The position numbers and the translations under genes were made by a program. The notes under the pieces are model-generated. The model did no database searches and was not told the DNA's origin. It saw nothing but the letters and a program-made list of their open reading frames with translations. A stretch of 64,000 bases of DNA from positions 62,001-126,000 of the forward strand of contig JARGFQ010000004.1 of the NCBI GenBank assembly GCA_029210565.1, in the 5' to 3' direction. This stretch comes from Bacteroidales bacterium (GTDB lineage Bacteria; Bacteroidota; Bacteroidia; Bacteroidales; VadinHA17). Positions 33,894-42,638 of the stretch are shown in pieces (positions within the stretch are counted from its first letter, which is position 1; each line of letters starts with the position of its first letter).

Positions 33894-36800
33894 TCAGAAC
33901 CTGAAATAGATGAAGGGCTGAACGACATCCGTGCCCACCTTGTAAAGCAACACCACAACCACCGCCGCGATCAGGAACTTGAACACGAGCGGTATCCTGA
34001 TGAACAGTCCCCGGTATGCCTCCTTGACGGTGACAGGAAGGAAGTGCATGATATAGCCCGAGACGATAAGCACAACCACCGGAAGGTATGCCATAAGCAC
34101 CGTGGCGTAATTTCCCGGTTTGAACGACGAAAATATCTGCGTAAGCATTACGCCGGCATCTTGCATTGTGCCGACCCTGAAGAATATCCAGGCAAAGCTT
34201 ACGAAGTTGAAGGTGAGGAAGATACCCGTTATCTGCGCCGCGCGGCTACTACCCGCGGAGCGGCTGAAGATGCGTATGCGTAACTTGTCTGCCACCAGCG
34301 CTATGCCATGCAGTCCTCCCCAGACCACGAAACGCATCGCCGCACCGTGCCACAGGCCGCCGAGGAGCATGGTGATCATCAGGTTGATGCCCGTGCGGAT
34401 GGGGCCCTTCCTGTTACCACCCAGGGGAATGTAGAGATAATCCTTCAGCCATCTCGAAAGTGATATGTGCCACCGCTTCCAGAAGTCACTGACACAGGCA
34501 GCCTTGTATGGCGAATTGAAATTCAGCGGCAGCCGGAATCCCATCAGCATCGCCACACCGATCGCTATATCGGTATACCCCGAGAAATCACAGTAGATCT
34601 GTAAACCGTACCCGTACACCGCCAGCAGGTTTTCAAATCCGGAATAGAGCGCCGGCGCGTCAAACACCCTGTCGACGAACCCTGCAGAGATGAAATCCGA
34701 GATGAGCATCTTTTTTACAAGCCCCTGCAGTATCAGAAAAAGTCCGTAACCAAATTCGTTGCGGCTGATAGTGTACTCGCCCTTCATCTGTGGGATGAAC
34801 TCCGACGCCCTGACTATAGGGCCGGCCACCAGCTGGGGGAAGAAGGTGAGATAAAAGGAAAAATCGACAATATTCCTCTCCGGGCTCATACGACCCCGGT
34901 AAACATCGATACTGTAGCTGAGGGTCTGGAAGGTGAAGAATGATATTCCCACCGGCAGAATGATGGCGTTGACATCAAAGGAGGTGCCAAAGAGAGTGTT
35001 CGACCACGAAGAAAAAATATCGCGTGCCACAAGTGATGTGTCGAACAGTGAGTTGATGCTCTCGGTGATAAAGCCGGCATACTTGAAGTAACTGAGGAAT
35101 CCCAGGAGCAGTAATATATTGGTTATCAGCCAGAATCTCTTGCCGGCCTTTCTCTCTGCCCTCTCTGTCATGATGGCTGTAAACCAGGTCAGGATAGTTG
35201 TCAGCAGCAGCAATATAATGAATAGTCCACCCACCCGGTAATAGAAGTAGAGACTCACCAGCAGGAGCCATGTGTGGCACATAGCCCGCTTTTTGTGCAT
35301 GAGTGCAAAGCCGGCCATGACCACCAGAAAGAAGACCCAGAAGCTGAAGGTGGTGAATATGAATGTCTGTCGCGGGTTATAGCTGAGCAGTGACCTTACG
35401 GCGGCAAACAGCTCCTTACCCTCAACCGTCCTCCGGGAGGCGTCTGCATCTCTCCCTGCCGCCGCGGCTTCAACGGCCTTGTCAGCATTCTCTCCGGCAC
35501 TGTCTCCTTCCGTGGTGCTGCCGGCCGCGGGGTCGCCGGCTGTAACTCCGCCAGCTGCAATTCCACCGGCTGCGGTGCCGGAAGCTGCCGGCACTTCACT
35601 CCTTGCCGTAAGGAGTTCGGAATAGATGCGTGCAGCCATGGTGTCAGCACCTGCGTTGGAGAGATGGGTGAGGTCACGTGATGCCAGCGGCGGCATCTGA
35701 TTCCGCCATTTGAGTATTGATCCGGGGCCTCCCATCGATTCCCATGCATCCCAAAAAATGGCCCCGGTGCGTGCTGCCGCCTTCTGCTGGGCATCCCTGA
35801 TGGCCCTGATGTTGGGGAATTGCCTGATGGTGTCATTAGCTCTCAGGGCCATGTCAGTGACACCGATAAGTATAACCGGAACCCCGCCCGAAGCCCTCTT
35901 CAGGTACTCTATCTGCTTGACCAGCCCCTCTTCATAATAGTGGTACTCACTCCTTACATTCCTGACCACATTGAGGCCAAACTGCATGAAGATGACGTCA
36001 GGGGCAAGCTTGGCCACTGCCTTCCCGAATGTCTCATGGTCTGTCATTACAAACTCAAGCCCGGCACTGCCTCGCACAGGCACATTGTCAATGATCACCC
36101 CTCTTTCGCTCTCGAGGCTCAGGGCATATATATCAGGCGAGTTGCGACCTGTAAACTCGACTTCAATGTCGGAAACAGCAGGAAGAGGAACAGCATACTC
36201 CATCACTCCGGCACCCATCTGCAGCATCGCGAAGTCGACAAGGGAGTTGCCTGACCTGATACCCACGAGCACCGTGTCAAAATTGTTGCCGTAGAATATC
36301 CTCAGTTTCTCATACACAGCGACAGAGGGATCTGCTCCGGGAACGGGGCTCACCTTTACGGTGGCAAAGGAGCGCGAGGCAAGGAAATCCTTTGGCGGAG
36401 TGAAACGACAGACTGACAGCATCGGTCCCAGCCTGTTGTGAGGCAACGAGCCGTTACGGTAATCAAGGAGGGTATACCTCTTCCAGTTGGATGACGATTT
36501 GACCACGAAAGAACGGGTATACATCACCGGCATGACCGGGGAGATCAGTCCTGGCCCGGTGCCCCTACCCTCCCTGCGCAGCTCGCTGCGTAACAGTGAT
36601 GTAACACGGTCACCCTCAAGCTGCGAGTCGCCGAAGAAGAGCACTCTCACCTGCCCCCCTGAGGCCAGCGAGTCCCTGATCAGATCACCCGGCCATGGCG
36701 GAAGCAGGGAAGCACCGCCTGCAACATCTTTCGTTACAGCGGCAGGTGACAGCTCCCGAACGGCAATGACGGTATCAGCCTCTGACGGCCCTGAACGCTC

Positions 36801-36965
36801 TCCGGCGGCCCATATGCTGTCAGTTACGTCATTGAGGATCGTATCATAAGGTGTTGAATAAAAGAGGTTATTGCCCTCCCTCTTCAGGTGAACGAGAGAG
36901 AGGCTCAGCAAAAAGAGCGTCACCACCAGCAGTATCAGGAAGAGAAATATTCTGCCCGGGCGCAT
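33894..36965 (-). CDS. SGNH-hydrolase/MBOAT O-acyltransferase fusion protein
   Basis: 1023 residues joining two proteins usually encoded separately. An N-terminal membrane helix (about 6-26) leads to an exported SGNH/GDSL-like domain (about 90-460) with GDSQ at 112-115 (Ser 114), QFGLNVVRN and DLTHLSNAG. A low-complexity Ala/Gly/Thr linker (about 460-510) follows, then an MBOAT acyltransferase domain with about ten helices and the conserved His 873 in GGLWHGA. Relatives O-acetylate surface polysaccharide or peptidoglycan, using an MBOAT carrier and SGNH transferase. Separate genes are common; the fusion is notable. It closes the par-mltD gene row, 11 bases after mltD. Confidence 0.88.
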   Translation of the reverse strand: MRPGRIFLFLILLVVTLFLLSLSLVHLKREGNNLFYSTPYDTILNDVTDSIWAAGERSGPSEADTVIAVRELSPAAVTKDVAGGASLLPPWPGDLIRDSLASGGQVRVLFFGDSQLEGDRVTSLLRSELRREGRGTGPGLISPVMPVMYTRSFVVKSSSNWKRYTLLDYRNGSLPHNRLGPMLSVCRFTPPKDFLASRSFATVKVSPVPGADPSVAVYEKLRIFYGNNFDTVLVGIRSGNSLVDFAMLQMGAGVMEYAVPLPAVSDIEVEFTGRNSPDIYALSLESERGVIIDNVPVRGSAGLEFVMTDHETFGKAVAKLAPDVIFMQFGLNVVRNVRSEYHYYEEGLVKQIEYLKRASGGVPVILIGVTDMALRANDTIRQFPNIRAIRDAQQKAAARTGAIFWDAWESMGGPGSILKWRNQMPPLASRDLTHLSNAGADTMAARIYSELLTARSEVPAASGTAAGGIAAGGVTAGDPAAGSTTEGDSAGENADKAVEAAAAGRDADASRRTVEGKELFAAVRSLLSYNPRQTFIFTTFSFWVFFLVVMAGFALMHKKRAMCHTWLLLVSLYFYYRVGGLFIILLLLTTILTWFTAIMTERAERKAGKRFWLITNILLLLGFLSYFKYAGFITESINSLFDTSLVARDIFSSWSNTLFGTSFDVNAIILPVGISFFTFQTLSYSIDVYRGRMSPERNIVDFSFYLTFFPQLVAGPIVRASEFIPQMKGEYTISRNEFGYGLFLILQGLVKKMLISDFISAGFVDRVFDAPALYSGFENLLAVYGYGLQIYCDFSGYTDIAIGVAMLMGFRLPLNFNSPYKAACVSDFWKRWHISLSRWLKDYLYIPLGGNRKGPIRTGINLMITMLLGGLWHGAAMRFVVWGGLHGIALVADKLRIRIFSRSAGSSRAAQITGIFLTFNFVSFAWIFFRVGTMQDAGVMLTQIFSSFKPGNYATVLMAYLPVVVLIVSGYIMHFLPVTVKEAYRGLFIRIPLVFKFLIAAVVVVLLYKVGTDVVQPFIYFRF

Positions 36966-36976
36966 AACTTTCCTTG

Positions 36977-38518
36977 TCAGCTTTTTTTCCTGATCCTCAG
37001 CTTCTGGCCCACCTTGATACGGGAAGCGTCAGAGAGGTTATTCAGACTCATTATATCAGTGGCGGATATCCCGCTGAATTTTTTTGCAATATCCCAGACA
37101 GTATCGCCGTACCGTACTGTATAAACCTCATACTCACCGTCTGCTGCCGAAGGCATAGCTGCTGCCACCGTGGCCGTGGAGACACTCTTGCCCTCCATCC
37201 TCTGCTTCTCGGCAAAACTCATCGAGTTGACCTGGCTGTATCGCTCTGCCTTGCCAGGGTCAACATATACGGCAAGCTTCTGCCCTATCCTGATGGTGTT
37301 GCGGTAGATATTGTTCCAGTATCTCAGTTCCGAGAGACCCACATCGTACCACTCGGATATGAACCCCAGGTTGTCACCCTCCTTGACCACATAGGTAAGT
37401 TTGGTCTTGCCCTTGACGTCCGGGGGTATGTATACCGACTTCTGTGGGCTGGAGGTCTGGTTCACCCGGGTGAGATACTGTTCCTTCCTGTAATCGGTGA
37501 TAGTGTCGGCCAGGGATATGAACTCCCCCAGCCTGTCAACGGGAAGCATAATGGGATATGGTTTGCTCTTCCCCGGAACAAGTCCTGTCCGGTACTGCGG
37601 ATTCAACGCCCTGAGCTCACCCACAGGCAGGTCAAGCACAGCAGCTATCTGCTCAAGGTGCACATCGTGTGATACCATCACGGTATCGACTGACAGCGGC
37701 ATGTTTATCTGAACCGGTGTGATGTTGTGGTCACGGTAATAATTCATGGCGTAGGTTGCAGCCACATATGCCGGTATGTATCCCCGGGTCTCACGCGGGA
37801 GACGGTAATATATCTCCCAGTAATCCTTCCTGTTGCCCGACCGCCTGATGGCTTTGTTCACATTACCCGGACCGCAGTTGTAGGCGGCGATGACAAGTAT
37901 CCAGTCGTTGTAGATGCCGTGGAGATCTTTCAGATACCTGGCGGCGGCATGCGTTGCCTTTACCGGATCACGCCGTTCATCCACGACAGAGTTAATTGTC
38001 AGCCCGTACATGCGTCCTGTGCTGTACATGAACTGCCACAGTCCCGTGGCACCCACACGGCTCACGGCATTGGGATTGAGGGCAGACTCAATGACGGCCA
38101 TATATTTCAGTTCCACGGGAAGGCCATAAGAATCGAAAATATCCTCTATCATAGGGAAATAGTAATCCTGCAGGCCGAGCATCACCTGAAACCTGTCGAG
38201 CTTACGACCGGTGTAGACGTGGATATGGTTCCTGATGATACTGTTATAGGGAAGGGTAATTACAGAGTTGATCTTTCCGAGCCGGTCTATATAGATTGAA
38301 TCACTGAATTCCGTTATTGAAGAGTCCGGAGGTGCGATGTCACTCCCGGCGACAGACATACGGATGAACCAGTCATTGAGTAGACTGTCGAGATCATGTT
38401 CAATCCGCTCGGTGGAGACATCACCACGTATGATGATGGTGTCATTCATCCCGAGAAGTGAGAGAGGGAGAAGGGAAAAAAGAAACGGTATTATTATAGG
38501 TTTGAGATTCATCTTCAT
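36977..38518 (-). CDS. mltD: Membrane-bound lytic murein transglycosylase D with two LysM domains
   Basis: 513 residues with a signal peptide (about 1-22). The SLT domain is at about 125-265, with the catalytic Glu in AVIESALNPNAVS and the motif GATGLWQFM, then AAYNCGPGNV. Two LysM peptidoglycan-binding repeats follow: TYVVKEGDNLGFISEWY (about 350-395) and VYTVRYGDTVWDIAKKF to the C-terminus. It cleaves glycan strands to anhydro-muropeptides. No lipobox is evident, so it may be soluble in the periplasm. Sits 6 bases after the DUF5683 gene, in the conserved parA-parB-DUF5683-mltD row. Confidence 0.92.
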   Translation of the reverse strand: MKMNLKPIIIPFLFSLLPLSLLGMNDTIIIRGDVSTERIEHDLDSLLNDWFIRMSVAGSDIAPPDSSITEFSDSIYIDRLGKINSVITLPYNSIIRNHIHVYTGRKLDRFQVMLGLQDYYFPMIEDIFDSYGLPVELKYMAVIESALNPNAVSRVGATGLWQFMYSTGRMYGLTINSVVDERRDPVKATHAAARYLKDLHGIYNDWILVIAAYNCGPGNVNKAIRRSGNRKDYWEIYYRLPRETRGYIPAYVAATYAMNYYRDHNITPVQINMPLSVDTVMVSHDVHLEQIAAVLDLPVGELRALNPQYRTGLVPGKSKPYPIMLPVDRLGEFISLADTITDYRKEQYLTRVNQTSSPQKSVYIPPDVKGKTKLTYVVKEGDNLGFISEWYDVGLSELRYWNNIYRNTIRIGQKLAVYVDPGKAERYSQVNSMSFAEKQRMEGKSVSTATVAAAMPSAADGEYEVYTVRYGDTVWDIAKKFSGISATDIMSLNNLSDASRIKVGQKLRIRKKS

Positions 38519-38524
38519 GATTGT

Positions 38525-39148
38525 TTAAAAGGTCTTTGTAATTCCGATGGTCACTCCCGGGGCTATGCCTGCGAAGGTTGAGGCCGCCGGGAGTATTGTG
38601 GCATTAATGTCGTCACTGACATCATAATCAAACAGGCTTGCGTCAACGTGCGCATCGATGATTGTGATCAGGTACCAGGCCACTATGCCTATGTATGACA
38701 GGTCACGGTATTTGCGGTAATAGTCGACACCGTTGATCAGCTGGGTATTGACCCATGCTTCAGTGGACGGATTGTATGTTTCCGGATGGAGCACGGGGTC
38801 ATACTCAGCAGGGTCAAGTGTTGTGAGTACCCCGATGTAGCTGTCGGTCTCGGGAATGATGTCAGTAAAATCCTGATAGGCACTGATCAGCTTATTATAG
38901 TTTCTCGTGTTGAAGGTGACGGCATACCCCAGTGCCCCAAAGCCGGCATATACCAAAGGCACCTTCCAGTATTTGCGGTTGTAAATCTGTCCCAGCCCAG
39001 GGAGTGCTGCTGCATACATGGTTGATCTCACAGGTTCGATAAGATACTTCTTCTCGTTTCTGACGGTGACAGTGTCCTGTGCCCCTGCATTGCAGGTGGC
39101 AACAAAGAGGAGGAGAAAAATGAGTGCTATTTTGCCGAACAGTTCCAA
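38525..39148 (-). CDS. DUF5683 membrane protein
   Basis: 207 residues with a signal peptide (about 1-24). The DUF5683 signature MYAAALPGLGQIYNRKYWKVP is present, followed by a hydrophobic segment (VYAGFGALGYAVTF) and another near residue 155 (YIGIVAWYLITIID). Function unknown. In Bacteroidota it commonly stands between parB and the mltD lytic transglycosylase, exactly as here (38 bases after parB, 6 before mltD). Confidence 0.85.
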   Translation of the reverse strand: MELFGKIALIFLLLFVATCNAGAQDTVTVRNEKKYLIEPVRSTMYAAALPGLGQIYNRKYWKVPLVYAGFGALGYAVTFNTRNYNKLISAYQDFTDIIPETDSYIGVLTTLDPAEYDPVLHPETYNPSTEAWVNTQLINGVDYYRKYRDLSYIGIVAWYLITIIDAHVDASLFDYDVSDDINATILPAASTFAGIAPGVTIGITKTF

Positions 39149-39186
39149 GGGGCAAACCGTTTCTGTTTGCCGGCAAATATAACCAT

Positions 39187-40074
39187 TTACCTGTTAAGTT
39201 TGTCGAGCATTGCGATTATGCGTTCCATCTCATCACTGTCGGAAAAAGGGATGGTGATTTTGCCTCTTCCCTTCTCATTGATGCGGAACTGCACCTCTGT
39301 ACCGAATAGGTCACTCAGCTGTTTGCCGAGCTCTTCGTACTCGGTGTTGAGTCTCTTCCTCTTCTCGGCTTTGGCCGGGTCCCTGGTGGCTGCGCTCTGA
39401 AACTGCCGCACCAGCTCTTCCGTCGCCCTGACAGAGAGGTCTTCCCTGATGATGTGATAGTAGATATCTATCTGTTTTGCCGGGTCTTCGATATTGACGA
39501 GTGTCCTGGCGTGTCCCATGGAGAGGTTGCCGTTGCGTATCCCCAGCTGTATCTCGGCTGGGAGGCGGAGCAGCCGCAGGTAGTTGGAGACCGTTGAACG
39601 CTGTTTGCCCACCCTGTCGCTGAGCTGTTCCTGTGTCAGGCTACACTCCTCTATCAGCCGCTGATAGGTTATGGCTACCTCCACGGCGTCGAGGTCCTCT
39701 CTCTGGATATTCTCCACCAGGGCCATCTCCAGCATGGCAGTATCGTCAGCCGTACGGACATAGGCCGGCACGTGGGTCAGCCCGGCCAGGCGGGCAGCAC
39801 GCAGTCTTCTCTCGCCGGCGATGAGCTGGTAACGGCCGTCGCCGATATCCCTGACAGTCAGGGGCACCACTATTCCCACCTGGCGTATTGAGGCTGCCAG
39901 CTCCTCGAGTGTCTGGCTGTCAAAGCGGGTTCGCGGCTGAAATGGATTGCCGTCAATGGAGTCAATATCAATCTGCAGGTTGGCCTCCACCTTCTTCTCC
40001 AGCGCCTCTTTTTCAACTCCGTCAATGAGGGCGCCGAGACCTCTGCCCAACGGGCTCTTCCTGGCTGTATTCAT
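39187..40074 (-). CDS. parB: Chromosome partitioning protein ParB
   Basis: 295 residues. Begins MNTARKSPLGRGLGAL, then the ParB/Spo0J N-terminal nuclease-like domain with the CTP-binding motif GERRLRAARLAG, a helix-turn-helix (SLTQEQLSDRVGKQRSTVSNYLRLL), and a C-terminal dimerisation domain. Binds parS sites near the replication origin and loads condensin. The start at 40074 is chosen because the longer open frame overlaps parA. It follows parA by seven bases. No canonical parS (TGTTNCACGTGNAACA) was noticed in the window. Confidence 0.94.
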   Translation of the reverse strand: MNTARKSPLGRGLGALIDGVEKEALEKKVEANLQIDIDSIDGNPFQPRTRFDSQTLEELAASIRQVGIVVPLTVRDIGDGRYQLIAGERRLRAARLAGLTHVPAYVRTADDTAMLEMALVENIQREDLDAVEVAITYQRLIEECSLTQEQLSDRVGKQRSTVSNYLRLLRLPAEIQLGIRNGNLSMGHARTLVNIEDPAKQIDIYYHIIREDLSVRATEELVRQFQSAATRDPAKAEKRKRLNTEYEELGKQLSDLFGTEVQFRINEKGRGKITIPFSDSDEMERIIAMLDKLNR

Positions 40075-40081
40075 AATGCTG

Positions 40082-40876
40082 TTAAAACGTTTTCTCCTGT
40101 TTCTTCTGCCTGGCCTCCACACGCTCAAGCAACTCGCGGGCCAGGTTGAGATAATTCACGGTGCCTCTCGATTCTGCATCGTAGAGTATGGCAGGCTGCC
40201 CGTAGCTGGGAGCCTCGGAGAGCTTTACATTCCGCTGGATGATGGTGTTGAAGACCATCTGCTGAAAATGACGCGTCACCTCTTCAACAACCTGGTTGGC
40301 AAGACGCAGCCGCGAGTCATACATGGTCAGCAGAAAACCTTCGATTTCAAGATCGGGATTGAGGTTTGTCTGGATGATCTTGATGGTGTTCAGAAGCTTG
40401 CCCAGGCCTTCAAGAGCAAAATACTCGCACTGTACGGGGATGATGACCGAACCGGCGGCAGTGAGGGCATTTACGGTGAGCAGACCCAACGACGGAGAAC
40501 AGTCGATGAGAACATAATCATATTCATCAGCAATACCCGCCAGCACCTTCCTGAGTGTCTTCTCCCTCTCGGGCCGCTCGAGCATCTCTATCTCTGCACC
40601 CACCAAATCAATATTGGAGGGGATGACAGAGAGATTGTCAGAGGAGCAGGGCAACACGGCTTCGTGCGGACTGACACCGTCGATGAGACAGTCATAGATG
40701 GTGGTCTTTACCTGCTTGATATCGATGCCGACACCTGATGTGGCATTAGCCTGGGGGTCGGCATCAACGATCAGCACCTTCTTTTCAAGAGCTGCCAGGC
40801 TCGCGGCAAGATTGATCGCTGTGGTTGTTTTTCCTACTCCTCCCTTCTGATTGGCAAGCGCTATAATCCTTGACAT
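40082..40876 (-). CDS. parA: Chromosome partitioning ATPase ParA/Soj
   Basis: 264 residues. Deviant Walker A is NQKGGVGKTTTAIN, with the second conserved Lys; VLIVDADPQANAT and LIDCSPSLG are further conserved motifs. Drives segregation of origin regions together with ParB. First gene of the minus-strand row. A 50-base palindrome and a -7-like TAAATTTG (40916-40909) lie upstream. Confidence 0.95.
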   Translation of the reverse strand: MSRIIALANQKGGVGKTTTAINLAASLAALEKKVLIVDADPQANATSGVGIDIKQVKTTIYDCLIDGVSPHEAVLPCSSDNLSVIPSNIDLVGAEIEMLERPEREKTLRKVLAGIADEYDYVLIDCSPSLGLLTVNALTAAGSVIIPVQCEYFALEGLGKLLNTIKIIQTNLNPDLEIEGFLLTMYDSRLRLANQVVEEVTRHFQQMVFNTIIQRNVKLSEAPSYGQPAILYDAESRGTVNYLNLARELLERVEARQKKQEKTF

Positions 40877-40912
40877 ATGATCCCTTTCGTCCTTAAATTA
40901 ATGAGCCTCAAA

Positions 40913-40962
40913 TTTACAATTATTGACCTGCCGGGAAACCCGGGCAAGTTTGTAATTGTAAA
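40913..40962. promoter_or_regulatory. 50-base palindrome overlapping the parA promoter
   Basis: TTTACAATTA (40913-40922) and TAATTGTAAA (40953-40962) are perfect inverted arms. Inside them CCGGG-AAA-CCCGG (40931-40943) and GC-rich pairs around it continue the symmetry with few mismatches. On the minus strand TAAATTTG at 40916-40909, a -7 box for parA, begins in one arm. The location suggests an operator for the par genes. It might also form a terminator-like hairpin for the upstream cyclase gene, but no T run follows. Confidence 0.6.
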
Positions 40963-41017
40963 CATTTTCTGTGTGATTATTAACACGTTTTTAACAGTGC
41001 CGGGGGTGTCCTCGGGG

Positions 41018-42133
41018 TCATCTCTTCTGGGCGGTGACGGTAATCTCGAAGAGCTTTGGCCAGTATTTGCCTGTGACGAAGATGCGCCTGTTCTCTGCAT
41101 CCCATGCTATCCCATTGAGGACATCGGTCTCACGAGTCTGGTCCTCACGCGGCAGTATATTGCCCAGCTCAACATAGCCGAGCACCTTCCCTGACAAGGG
41201 GTCAATGCGTGCAATATGGTCTGTCTGCCAGATATTTGCCCATAGTTCGCCATCGATCATCTCCATCTCGTTGAGATTGTCGACCATTCCTTTGTTATCC
41301 CACACATCAACCGATGACAGTACATTGAAGTCAGGATCGAGAAACCATATAACATTGGTGCCGTCGCTCATGGCGAGGGAATCTCCAATGGTAGCCAATC
41401 CCCATCCCTGGGTCTGGTAATAAATCCTGCTGATCTGCCTGAGTGTTGATTTCTCATAAACGAAACCCACTTTGGTGGTCCAGGTAAGCTGATAAAACCG
41501 GTCGCCAAGCAGGGCGATCCCCTCTCCGAAGAGAGAGCCGTCGAGGTTTACCTGGCTCACCACCTTGCCTGTCTCTGCCTCTACCTTTCTCAGCGATGAC
41601 TCTCCCAGCTGGCCTGTGCTCTCGTAAAAGAAGCCGTTGTCATAGACCAGCCCCTGTGTGTAGGCACGACGGTCATGGGGATAGCTGTTTACTACGCGGT
41701 AGCGCCAGGTCACAGGCACTATGTCGGAGAGCATGGTGACAAAGAGTGTCACCGTATGTGGTTTTGCTGACGGGGAGAAAGCCACGGCCCTCAATGACAC
41801 CCTGCCGGGCGATCCGCTGCCCTCCAGCTCCAGGGTTGCAGGCAGGGCTGTCATGGTGGTTTTATGGACGCCGTCGACCCACAGTTGCACTGAGTCCACG
41901 CTGTTCTGTCCGGCAGCGCGGGTAACAGAGAATACTATCTTCTCATTGCAGGCCAGGGGTGAATTGTCGGCCGGCGACACCACCTCTATGAGCCTCCTGG
42001 CAGGCATGGCATCAGGCTCGCTGTCACTCTTCACGGCTGCAACCTCTTTCGACTTGCCGGCTGAGCCCGAACATGATATCACCGATACCAGTATGAGGAG
42101 AAACAGAAAAACATTGAGGGTGTCTCTTTTCAT
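41018..42133 (-). CDS. Glutaminyl-peptide cyclotransferase lipoprotein (bacterial/plant type)
   Basis: 371 residues. A lipoprotein signal (lipobox Cys 21, VISC) precedes an Ig-like domain (about 45-140), then a five-bladed propeller of glutaminyl cyclase type (HDRRAYTQGLVYDNGFFYES, SSLRKVEAETGKVV, YVELGNILPREDQTRETD-type segment, WDAENRRIFVTGKYWPKL). The family converts N-terminal Gln to pyroglutamate. The ATG at 42133 (MKRDTLNV) is chosen, as the longer frame overlaps the HAD gene. It lies ten bases downstream of that gene. Confidence 0.85.
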   Translation of the reverse strand: MKRDTLNVFLFLLILVSVISCSGSAGKSKEVAAVKSDSEPDAMPARRLIEVVSPADNSPLACNEKIVFSVTRAAGQNSVDSVQLWVDGVHKTTMTALPATLELEGSGSPGRVSLRAVAFSPSAKPHTVTLFVTMLSDIVPVTWRYRVVNSYPHDRRAYTQGLVYDNGFFYESTGQLGESSLRKVEAETGKVVSQVNLDGSLFGEGIALLGDRFYQLTWTTKVGFVYEKSTLRQISRIYYQTQGWGLATIGDSLAMSDGTNVIWFLDPDFNVLSSVDVWDNKGMVDNLNEMEMIDGELWANIWQTDHIARIDPLSGKVLGYVELGNILPREDQTRETDVLNGIAWDAENRRIFVTGKYWPKLFEITVTAQKR

Positions 42134-42143
42134 CTTGCTGACT

Positions 42144-42566
42144 CTATTTTTTTCCGAACAGGCTGAAACGTCTCGTTTTGATAGCCCGCATAGCATCCTC
42201 TTCTCTCTCCGACCATGGGTCTATCATGTTGAGCACTTCGCCCCATCCCGGGAAGCCGCCGGCATTCTTGTCATCAATGAAAATATCGACGTTGATCTTT
42301 CGCGGCGTATCTTCCACCCAAACCTCTTCAGGATAATTCTTATTCACGGCATAGAACTCAATGCCGTTCTGACGGCAGTAGTCCACGGCCTCCTCCAGCT
42401 CCCTGCCGGTGCGGAAGGTCCACAATATCAGCAGCGCCCCCCTCTTCTGCAACTCCTTCAGGGTGATGAAGGCAAAGAGCTTCTCCTTGCCGATGGCTGG
42501 ATACTCATGGTCGACGATGGTACCGTCAAAATCAACTGCAATTTTAATATTTGTCAGATCTCTCAT
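42144..42566 (-). CDS. Small HAD-superfamily hydrolase-like protein
   Basis: 140 residues. HAD motif I is AVDFDGTIVDHE, with a Thr-containing motif II (LILWTFRTGRELEEAV) and a C-terminal motif III/IV region (INVDIFIDDKNAGGFPG). It belongs to the compact capless group seen in Bacteroides (BT0820-type). The substrate is not known. Its start is followed by an intergenic stretch to pssA in the opposite direction; it probably shares a transcript with the downstream cyclotransferase. Confidence 0.78.
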   Translation of the reverse strand: MRDLTNIKIAVDFDGTIVDHEYPAIGKEKLFAFITLKELQKRGALLILWTFRTGRELEEAVDYCRQNGIEFYAVNKNYPEEVWVEDTPRKINVDIFIDDKNAGGFPGWGEVLNMIDPWSEREEDAMRAIKTRRFSLFGKK

Positions 42567-42638
42567 AATCCGTCAACAAAAATAATCAAATAATAGTTGC
42601 CCGGAATATTGTAATTTAGCAGTGCCTCAATAAGTATC

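Noticed and set aside
39187..40962. Canonical parS site near parA-parB
   Set aside because: I looked for TGTTNCACGTGNAACA-like sites around the par genes and found only CACGTG half-matches within coding sequence.
41721..42593. 290-residue plus-strand open frame opposite the cyclotransferase and HAD genes
   Set aside because: Spans two convincing minus-strand genes and their junction, so it is a composition artefact.
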